From: Spirochaetota bacterium
GTDB lineage: Bacteria > Spirochaetota > UBA4802 > UBA5550
Assembly: GCA_016928865.1 (NCBI GenBank)
Contig: JAFGJX010000023.1
Location: 1-47,001 of the forward strand
DNA length: 47,001 bases
Direction of reading: 5' to 3'
Both the position numbers and the translations under genes were made by a program. The notes beneath the pieces are model-generated. The model saw only the letters and a program-made list of their open reading frames with translations. It did not search any database and was not told the origin of the DNA. Shown one piece after another: positions 41,201-47,001 of this stretch (positions are counted from its first letter, which is position 1; each line of letters starts with the position of its first letter).

Positions 41201-41272
41201 TACCCCCGGTACGAATTGAACGTACGCACATGGCTCCGGAGGCCACTGCTCTATCCACTGAGCTACGGGGGC
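41201..41272 (-). tRNA. tRNA-Arg (anticodon CCG)
   Basis: Read on the minus strand the sequence folds as a tRNA: acceptor GCCCCCG with CGGGGGT, D-arm GCTC..GAGC, and anticodon stem GTGGC/GCCAT around the loop CTCCGGA. The T-arm is GTACG-TTCAATT-CGTAC, with discriminator A. The anticodon CCG reads CGG codons, which fits a GC-rich genome. CCA is not encoded. Confidence 0.93.
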
Positions 41273-41284
41273 TGGTTCTGTTCC

Positions 41285-41321
41285 GCATGATAAAAAGAAA
41301 TAATCATGCCCCCATTGTCAA
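41285..41321 (-). promoter_or_regulatory. Candidate upstream element of the tRNA gene
   Basis: On the minus strand TTGACA (41321-41316) lies about 45 bases before the tRNA. The spaced -10 (TCTTTT at 17 bases) is poor. An inverted repeat GCATGAT-N11-ATCATGC (41285-41309) covers the -10 region. Offered as a low-confidence promoter. Confidence 0.3.
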
Positions 41322-41409
41322 TGAATTAATTCATGCCGGGCCAAAATTGAAGGCGCGCTTCCGCGGATTTTTTTCTTGACCGCGGCGCGCATCGGAGAGA
41401 TGAATAATC

Positions 41410-42162
41410 ATGTCCCGTCTGATAGAAAAACCCCTTCGCGTGTCAGAGGGCCACTTCCTGCTGAAAATCGAATCGGAAGCGGCGGCGTCACGACCCGGGC
41501 AATTCATCAATATCCGCGTTTCGGAGCAGCATGATCCACTCCTGCGCCGCCCCTTCTCCATCTTCAGCCACGAGCGCGGCGTCATCCACGCTGTTATAAA
41601 AATCGCCGGCAGGGGGACGGAGCTCCTTGCCCGGCGGGAGCCGGGGCCGATCGACATCCTCGGTCCGCTCGGCAACGGGTTCACGGTCATCCGAGGCGGC
41701 AGAGTGCTCCTCGTGGGAGGGGGCGTGGGCAACGCGCCGCTCCATTTCCTGTCCAGAGCCCTTTCGGAGTCGGGCTGCGACGTCACCTACCTGTACGGGG
41801 CGCGCTCGCGCGAATACATCTACCTGGAGAAACTCTTCAGGGAATGCGCGAACCGCTTCATCGTCACGACCGACGACGGCTCCGCGGGGACAAAGGGCGC
41901 GGTTACCGATGCCGCGTCGTCGCTCATCGCCGGTGAGCGCTTCGACATGATATACACGTGCGGCCCGGCCCCCATGATGCGGGCGATGTCCGCTCTGGCG
42001 CAGGGCACGCCGATCGAAATTTCCGTTGAGAATTATTTCGGCTGCGGCATCGGCCTCTGTTCAGGCTGCACCATCGAGACAGCGTCAGGTCCCCGGCGGG
42101 CCTGCGTTGACGGCCCGGTCTTTGACGGCGCCTCCATACTCTGGGATATGATGCCTGACTGA
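41410..42162 (+). CDS. pyrK: PyrK-like dihydroorotate dehydrogenase electron-transfer subunit
   Basis: The 250-residue protein has a FAD-binding ferredoxin-reductase fold: the flavin motif RRPFSIF (about 47-53), NAD-binding LLVGGGVGNAP and YTCGPAPMM. A C-terminal [2Fe-2S] cluster with CGIGLCSGCTIE and a further Cys near RRAC has PyrK spacing. It passes electrons from the class 1B dihydroorotate dehydrogenase flavin to NAD+ in pyrimidine biosynthesis. The ATG at 41410 has GGAGAG nine bases upstream. The usual partner pyrD is not adjacent, so a general NAD(P)H:electron carrier of this superfamily is possible. Confidence 0.85.
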   Translation: MSRLIEKPLRVSEGHFLLKIESEAAASRPGQFINIRVSEQHDPLLRRPFSIFSHERGVIHAVIKIAGRGTELLARREPGPIDILGPLGNGFTVIRGGRVLLVGGGVGNAPLHFLSRALSESGCDVTYLYGARSREYIYLEKLFRECANRFIVTTDDGSAGTKGAVTDAASSLIAGERFDMIYTCGPAPMMRAMSALAQGTPIEISVENYFGCGIGLCSGCTIETASGPRRACVDGPVFDGASILWDMMPD

Positions 42163-42182
42163 GCCGGGACAGATTATTACTC

Positions 42183-42214
42183 TTGACCATGATCCTCTGG
42201 CATGCTACCATGCC
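42183..42214 (+). promoter_or_regulatory. Promoter and inverted-repeat operator of the cyclase pair
   Basis: TTGACC (42183-42188), 17 bases, TACCAT (42206-42211), with initiation near 42218 and a leader of about 30 bases. The perfect inverted repeat GGCATG-CTAC-CATGCC (42199-42214) overlaps the -10. It could be a repressor site for the two cyclase-like genes. Confidence 0.5.
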
Positions 42215-42247
42215 TTACGGAATTCATATCACGATAGGAAAACGGCC

Positions 42248-43174
42248 ATGCAAATTCCAAGCAGTATTATCAGTCTCGCCACCAAGGCACTGTCCGAATC
42301 GATGGATGTGAACGTCATGACCCACATGGCGAAAGACATCATCGACGGATACGACCTGTACAAAAGGACCGGATTCCGCGAGAGCATGGTGGTCCCCCAG
42401 CGCGACGCCGCGCGGCAGATCGTCAGCGACATGGCGAAATCCGGGCTGTTTTTTCTCTTCATCACCACGCTGATCCAGTTCCACACGACCGGATACAAGG
42501 GAAGGGTGTATCCCATCTCCTATCTGAAAGAGATCATAAGGATGCTGAACGAGGAGTGCGGCTATATCTACGACCCCGAAAACAATCTCTTCGTGGAAGA
42601 CCCGGCCGTGCGGCAGACCAGGAACTGGGGCGCCTTTATCGAGGGACGGGACTATATTGTCTCCTTCCTCCGCCTTGATATCGTGGGCAACTCGCAGATC
42701 GTGCGCAAATATCCGGACAAGCTGATCCAGGCGACCTACGGCGACTTCCGCAAGATAGTGAATGCGGCGATCACCAGGAGAAACGGGCGCATCTGGAACT
42801 GGGAGGGCGACGGCGGCCTGATCGCATTTTATTTTTCGAACAAGAGCCTGCTCGCAACCCTGAGCGGCATGGAAATATTAAATGAGCTGTTTGTGTACAA
42901 CGCCCTTCACTGCCGGCTCGGGGAGCCGATCAGGGTGCGCGTTGCCGCCAACACCGGCCTCTGCACCTATACCGAGGACACGGACGAGCTGCTGAAAAAC
43001 GACATCATCAAGGAAACCGTCATGATCGAATCGAAATACACCAAGCCGGACACGATGACCATAAGCACAACGGTCAGTTCCAAGCTCGATGCCTCGCTCC
43101 TCGCGTCATTCACTCCCGTTACTACCGACACCCGCGCAAAATACCATGCCTACGGCATCAGACTGGAGCAATAG
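42248..43174 (+). CDS. Class III nucleotidyl cyclase-like protein A (metal site kept)
   Basis: The 308-residue soluble protein has an unrecognised helical N-terminal half (1-130) and a class III cyclase-like domain (about 135-305). It keeps both metal aspartates: Asp144 in FLRLDIVGNS and Asp188 in WEGDGGLIAF, 44 residues apart as in known adenylyl cyclases. The region equivalent to the transition-state Asn/Arg reads KETVM (Lys and Met), so homodimeric catalysis looks impaired. A WxW pair precedes the second Asp. The gene has its own promoter and a weak AGGAAAACGG site. It abuts the second cyclase-like gene (TAG then ATG). Substrate, ATP, GTP or a pyrimidine, cannot be told. Confidence 0.78.
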   Translation: MQIPSSIISLATKALSESMDVNVMTHMAKDIIDGYDLYKRTGFRESMVVPQRDAARQIVSDMAKSGLFFLFITTLIQFHTTGYKGRVYPISYLKEIIRMLNEECGYIYDPENNLFVEDPAVRQTRNWGAFIEGRDYIVSFLRLDIVGNSQIVRKYPDKLIQATYGDFRKIVNAAITRRNGRIWNWEGDGGLIAFYFSNKSLLATLSGMEILNELFVYNALHCRLGEPIRVRVAANTGLCTYTEDTDELLKNDIIKETVMIESKYTKPDTMTISTTVSSKLDASLLASFTPVTTDTRAKYHAYGIRLEQ

Positions 43175-44143
43175 ATGAACATATACATATTCTCAAAAAC
43201 CAGGAACATTGAAAAAGCATTTACGGCACCCGCCAGGGCGGGCAAGCATACGCTTGAGGTCTGCCCGCCTTCGGAGATGAAAAAAACGGCAAAGAGGGCT
43301 CCGAAGGGCTCGCTCCTGTACGCCGACGCCTCGTCATTCCCGAAAGCGGGACTGGCTCAGGCGCTCAGGCTCCTCGCCAAAACAGAAGGAAGCGTATTCG
43401 GCGTCATCGACCCGAAGGGCGCCATCGAGGACATCGCCGGGCTGTTTCACGACGGCGCCGCCGACTATATCGGCGCCGCCCAGCTGAAAAAAGGCCTGGC
43501 CAAAAGCCGCTTTAGCAGCATTATGAAATTCAAGAACATCGAGACGCCCGACGAAAGGCGCAAGGCGATCAGGAAGGACTACATCCTCTCCGGAAGCGAC
43601 TGGAAAAGCGTGCGCCAGGGCCATGAATACACCTTCTGCTTCCTCTTTATCGAGCTTGACGACAAGAGCGCCCTCAAGTCAGCGGGGCCGGAACAGTTCA
43701 GCGTGATGACCGCGGCCTTCAGACAGTACGTTGAGGAGAAGGTCGCGCCCTTCAACGGGCGGCTCTGGATGTGGATGGATTACGGCGGGCTGGTGATCTT
43801 TCCCTTTGACGGCACAGCGAACGGTGCGGTCGAGGCGGCGCTCCGCCTCATGGTCAACCGCGTTCTGATGAGCGCGGAGATCATCAAGCTGGACATCGCG
43901 CTCTCCTTCCGTATCGCGCTGCATATCGGAAACACCCAGTACAAGGGGAAAGGCGACACGGGAACCATCGTCGCGGATTCCATCAATTCGGTGTTCCACC
44001 TCGGCCAGAAATTCGCCGAGCCCGGCTGCCTCTACTGCACCGAGGACATTTTTCTCCTCGCGCCGCGCGGCATGAAGGACTACTTCGTCCCCGCGGACGA
44101 ATACGAAGGCAGGAACATTCTTCGAATGAAGCGGCTCGTGTAG
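43175..44143 (+). CDS. Class III cyclase-like protein B (metal site lost, Asn kept)
   Basis: The 322-residue protein has an N-terminal receiver-like fold (about 1-120) without a proper phospho-acceptor set, then a cyclase-like domain (about 145-320). Against protein A, its first metal position is Glu160 (FLFIELDDKS) and the second is Tyr203 (WMWMDYGG), so the metal site is lost. It keeps Asn271 in VADSINSVFH, with His275 four residues on where Arg is usual. Protein A lacks precisely this part. The paired motif WMWM matches protein A's WNWE. Its ATG follows the protein A stop with no gap. It is likely the regulatory or second half of a heterodimeric enzyme; a dead paralogue is the alternative. 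Confidence 0.75.
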   Translation: MNIYIFSKTRNIEKAFTAPARAGKHTLEVCPPSEMKKTAKRAPKGSLLYADASSFPKAGLAQALRLLAKTEGSVFGVIDPKGAIEDIAGLFHDGAADYIGAAQLKKGLAKSRFSSIMKFKNIETPDERRKAIRKDYILSGSDWKSVRQGHEYTFCFLFIELDDKSALKSAGPEQFSVMTAAFRQYVEEKVAPFNGRLWMWMDYGGLVIFPFDGTANGAVEAALRLMVNRVLMSAEIIKLDIALSFRIALHIGNTQYKGKGDTGTIVADSINSVFHLGQKFAEPGCLYCTEDIFLLAPRGMKDYFVPADEYEGRNILRMKRLV

Positions 44144-44170
44144 CCGGCGGCGCCAACCGGCGCGCGCGGC
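44143..44170. other. GC-rich hairpin between convergent genes
   Basis: GCCGGCGGCGCC and GGCGCGCGCGGC around AACC pair in nine of twelve positions, directly between the cyclase B stop and the end of the large Ig-repeat gene. It is a possible bidirectional terminator, but no T-run flanks it. Confidence 0.35.
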
Positions 44171-44178
44171 GCTCCATA

Positions 44179-47001
44179 CTATCGCGCCGGGAACGTGCTG
44201 GCGCCGAGACCGACAAACGACCAGAGGGTTTCGCCCTCATCCGTGAACTGCAGGGTCTCCGGATCGAACAGGGTCGTATCCAGATACGCGGAGCTGTGCA
44301 TGATCTTGTACCAGCCGTTATAGGGCCCGCCTGTTATCTTAAAGCAAAAGGCGCCGGACATGGCAGGCGTTGGCAGATTCGGGCCTGCCGACATCGTGTT
44401 GTCGATGCTGTTGTAGATCGATGTGGCGGATCCATTATTTCCATGCACGACGAGTATCCTGCCCGCATACGGCCCGGTTACGATCGGGATGCTGAAGGAA
44501 CCCCCAAATGCGTTGCCGCTCAGGCTCGGGCCTGCCGCATGCGTCGGGGACGTTGACGGATCGAACAGCCATGTGCGATCGGATCCCGCCAGGCCTCCTT
44601 CTATGATCAGCATGTAGCCGGGATACATGCCCGAGATGATCCTTGTCCCGTGCCCCCCCTCCCAGATCTGCGCTGAAGGGATCGATTGCAGCGAACCAAA
44701 GGTATTCGTGCCGTCCTGATCAAATACCCGGTACCCCGCAGAGTTGTTCCCTATGATGACCACCATGTCATCATCATCGTTCGTGAAATGGAACGAACCG
44801 GTATAGGCGCTCGACCCCAGGTTGATCCCATAGGGTGTCGCGTCCTCAAATCCCGGGGTAGCAGGATTAAACAGATTTATCGTGGTGGTGGCCCCGCATA
44901 CGACAAGATATTCGCCAATGTGGGCCCCGCCGGTTATCTGGAAGCTGTGTGCGCCTGAGTCTACGTTGGTGACGGTCGAGTACGTGCCTGAAACCGTCGG
45001 CGCCGCGGGGGGCACGCCGGGGTCGTACAGGGTGGTAGTGGTGCCGCCCGCACCATGAATGACCATGTATTTCCCAGCTTCCGTTCCTGAATCGATCAGG
45101 AAGCTGTGGCCTCCGGCGTCGACCATATCCGTCATGGAGACACCCGCGCTGAAGGTGTTGGTCGTGGGATCATACACCGAGGTGTCAGGGGTCCAGCCGC
45201 CGTGAACCATCATGAGCGGTATGACCGGCAGGCCGTTCAGGTTGATGATGTAGGTCTCCTCGTCCGGGTCATTGCTCGGAATCATGACAGCGGCCTCGCG
45301 CAATCCTTTGGCTGAGGGATCAAACTCCACATCAAACGTTGTGGTGCCGGTTGGCGCGATGCTGGTCGATGAGGGAAATGCGGTGATTGAATAATCACCG
45401 GCCTGATGGCCGCTCAAGGCCACGTAGGGCGCGTACAGATCCAGGGTTGCATTGCCGAGGTTCTCGATCGTAAACGTCACCGTAACCGCACTGCCGCCGT
45501 ACAGCGCCTCAAAATCAAAGTAACCGCCCGAAGGCCTCGCCACCGAAACGGCCTCCACGCTGATATCCGGGACAGGCAGCAGGGTTCCGTTTCCGGTAAA
45601 GGTAATCTGATAGGCGGGCTCGTCCGGATCATCGGAGCCGATCTCGATATAGTCGGAGAGAAACCCCGCGGCGGTAGGCGAGAAGGTTACGTCAAGGGTC
45701 GTGCTGGCGCCGGCGGCAAGAAGCGTTGATCCCGGCCCGGTCTCAAAATAATCTGTCCCCAGGTTCATTGCATCGGAAGCTATGTTCAGGTCAGTGCTCC
45801 CGCTGTTTGTTATAATGAGAGTAACCGTGCCGGAATCGCCTGACTGAATATCACCGAAGTCGTAGGTGCTGCCCGTCAGGTACTCCGTTCCGTTTATCGA
45901 GACATCAATATCCGGGGCAGCCGCCGCGGTGCCGTTCCCAATGAGATTTATCGTGTATGCGGGTTCATCGGCATCATCTGAATTTATGGTGAGAATGTCG
46001 GCAAAAGGCCAGGCGCCTGATGGTATAAAGGTCACGGTAAAGGTCAGGCTCCCGTACCCGGGGATGACGGTGATATCAGGCCCTTCCACTGAAAAATCAG
46101 TGGTGCCCACCAGCGGCGTGTCCGCAAGCGTCAGGGTCCCCGCTCCCGTATTCTCTATGGTGAAGGAGACTGTCTTCGCGCTGCCCGGGTACACATCGCC
46201 GAAGTCACAGGTGCCGGTGCCTGATGCATAATCCGTCGCGCCGATCTTCAGATTGATTTCCGGGGTCGCGCCGGACCCGCCCGTCCCGGACAGGGTGATG
46301 TCGTAGGGATTTTCATTAGGATCATCGGAGCTGATCGAAAGGCTTGCCGACCGGACGCCCGTACCGCCCGGAGTGAATATGACGGTGAAGGTACTGCTGC
46401 CGCCGGATACCATTGTTCCTGTCGTCAACCCGGTTACCGTGAAGTCTGTTGCGTTGGCGCCGGACAATGAGGACCCGGTGACATTAAGGCTCCCGCCTCC
46501 CGTGTTCTGGATTGTAAATATCACCGGAACGCTGGTGAGGGGCTGGTAAACCGTGCCGAAGTCATACGTAGTAACGTCGCTTCCGCCCACCTGCACATTG
46601 ATGTCGGGCTCGGTGCCGGTGCCGTTCAGGGTGATGGTATACGTTCCCTCGTCCGGGTCATCGGACGTGAGGTCGATGGTCGCGGAACGCAATCCCGTGG
46701 TTGTCGGCGTGAAGGTGATGTCAAAGGTCTCGCTGCCGCTCGCCGGAATCGTAACCGGCGTGGCAAGGGAACCGGAAAAATCGCCCGCGCTCAGGGAAAA
46801 CCCGCTCACCTCAAGGGGGCCGGTTCCGACATTCTGGATCGTGAAGGTCGTGGGTCCCACTGCCACGCCCACATTCGACGAACCGAAGTCATGCGTGCCC
46901 ACATCCAGCCCGCCAGCCTGCACGTTGATGTCAGGCCCGGTGCCGGTGCCGTTCAGGGTGATGGTATACGTTCCCTCGTCCGGGTCATCGGACGTGAGGT
47001 C
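44179..47001 (-). CDS. Large surface-type protein: choice-of-anchor-D Ig repeats plus C-terminal propeller (5' end outside window)
   Basis: The frame is open to the window edge; 940 residues are visible. The N-terminal part has five complete repeats of about 109-115 residues and part of a sixth. Each has FTIQN-like, FTVTFTP-like and SDDPDE..Y.ITLNGTG segments, the pattern of choice-of-anchor-D/ASPM-SPD-2-Hydin Ig domains. The C-terminal ~370 residues hold seven repeated phrases of the type VIHGAGG..TTLYDP, probably a seven-bladed beta-propeller with kelch-like loops. No catalytic motif or membrane anchor is seen in this part. Export is expected but the signal peptide lies outside the window. 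The first Ig repeats are nearly identical in DNA, implying recent expansion. Function, such as surface adhesion or display, is inferred only. Confidence 0.85.
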   Translation of the reverse strand, partial: DLTSDDPDEGTYTITLNGTGTGPDINVQAGGLDVGTHDFGSSNVGVAVGPTTFTIQNVGTGPLEVSGFSLSAGDFSGSLATPVTIPASGSETFDITFTPTTTGLRSATIDLTSDDPDEGTYTITLNGTGTEPDINVQVGGSDVTTYDFGTVYQPLTSVPVIFTIQNTGGGSLNVTGSSLSGANATDFTVTGLTTGTMVSGGSSTFTVIFTPGGTGVRSASLSISSDDPNENPYDITLSGTGGSGATPEINLKIGATDYASGTGTCDFGDVYPGSAKTVSFTIENTGAGTLTLADTPLVGTTDFSVEGPDITVIPGYGSLTFTVTFIPSGAWPFADILTINSDDADEPAYTINLIGNGTAAAAPDIDVSINGTEYLTGSTYDFGDIQSGDSGTVTLIITNSGSTDLNIASDAMNLGTDYFETGPGSTLLAAGASTTLDVTFSPTAAGFLSDYIEIGSDDPDEPAYQITFTGNGTLLPVPDISVEAVSVARPSGGYFDFEALYGGSAVTVTFTIENLGNATLDLYAPYVALSGHQAGDYSITAFPSSTSIAPTGTTTFDVEFDPSAKGLREAAVMIPSNDPDEETYIINLNGLPVIPLMMVHGGWTPDTSVYDPTTNTFSAGVSMTDMVDAGGHSFLIDSGTEAGKYMVIHGAGGTTTTLYDPGVPPAAPTVSGTYSTVTNVDSGAHSFQITGGAHIGEYLVVCGATTTINLFNPATPGFEDATPYGINLGSSAYTGSFHFTNDDDDMVVIIGNNSAGYRVFDQDGTNTFGSLQSIPSAQIWEGGHGTRIISGMYPGYMLIIEGGLAGSDRTWLFDPSTSPTHAAGPSLSGNAFGGSFSIPIVTGPYAGRILVVHGNNGSATSIYNSIDNTMSAGPNLPTPAMSGAFCFKITGGPYNGWYKIMHSSAYLDTTLFDPETLQFTDEGETLWSFVGLGASTFPAR
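46591..47001 (-). repeat. Near-identical DNA repeats in the Ig-domain gene
   Basis: Positions 46611-46674 and 46938-47001 are identical over 64 bases and extend leftwards to 84 bases with three mismatches. The period is 327 bases (109 codons). The other repeat units have diverged much more, so this pair is recent; the match may continue beyond the window edge. Confidence 0.85.

Noticed and set aside
42248..44143. Pycsar-type anti-phage cyclase system
   Set aside because: Cyclase-like motifs are present, but no effector (TM, TIR or cNMP-binding) gene adjoins, and protein B lacks a metal site.
1..47001. CRISPR arrays, prophage or transposase genes
   Set aside because: No regularly spaced direct repeats of CRISPR type, and no integrase, transposase or phage structural genes were seen.

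Overview
The window reads as chromosomal DNA of a diderm, probably anaerobic or fermentative bacterium. My best guess is an uncultured member of the Spirochaetota. Supporting this are several outer-membrane genes (an LptE-like lipoprotein, a patatin with a C-terminal barrel, a beta-barrel protein, LpoB with its COG3014 partner), a SpoIIE phosphatase fused to a 7TMR-DISM sensor, and W/Mo aldehyde oxidoreductase plus Fe-alcohol dehydrogenase genes. The lineage is an inference; no rRNA or other marker is present. Most of the window is GC-rich and densely coding, but the first ~2.1 kb is visibly AT-richer.

Layout. 1-2150: tail of an acyl-CoA dehydrogenase, a four-helix membrane protein, an acetoacetate-decarboxylase-like enzyme and a truncated second copy of it. 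2060-3304: a toxin-antitoxin pair bracketed by two copies of a non-coding repeat. 3304-10050: PutP-type Na+ symporter, M23 peptidase, 7TMR-DISM/SpoIIE phosphatase, a fibronectin-like lipoprotein and a small zinc-ribbon membrane protein. 10200-13730: QueF, a DUF2937-type protein, a lone AAA+ ATPase behind a long inverted repeat, a chalcone-isomerase-like secreted protein and a small membrane protein with a palindromic operator. 14046-17675: Fe-ADH, aldehyde:ferredoxin oxidoreductase and a coupled MoaD/ThiS-like protein, together a plausible aldehyde/alcohol redox module. 17833-20677: an unknown protein, DUF454, a beta-barrel protein and a FecR-domain lipoprotein.

20894-28305: a 1619-residue GH13-GT5 alpha-glucan enzyme, a strong hairpin, then lptE-like, holA and a polytopic membrane protein. 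28324-34269 (minus strand): patatin/barrel protein, then the overlapping operon plsC-tldD-tldE. 34755-40472: LpoB-like and COG3014-like lipoproteins, a PAS/degenerate-kinase/receiver protein, an RCK-gated ion channel and an unknown lipoprotein. 40462-44143: ThpR, tRNA-Arg(CCG), a PyrK-like protein and two adjacent class III cyclase-like genes. 44179 to the edge: a large protein with choice-of-anchor-D-like Ig repeats and a probable propeller.

The best candidate for something new is the pair at 42248-44143. The first protein keeps both metal-binding aspartates at class III spacing but lacks the transition-state Asn/Arg. The second lacks the metal site but keeps the Asn. That division recalls the C1/C2 heterodimer of mammalian adenylyl cyclases. 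The GH13-GT5 fusion, the repeat-bracketed toxin-antitoxin module and the pseudokinase-receiver protein are also worth a second look.
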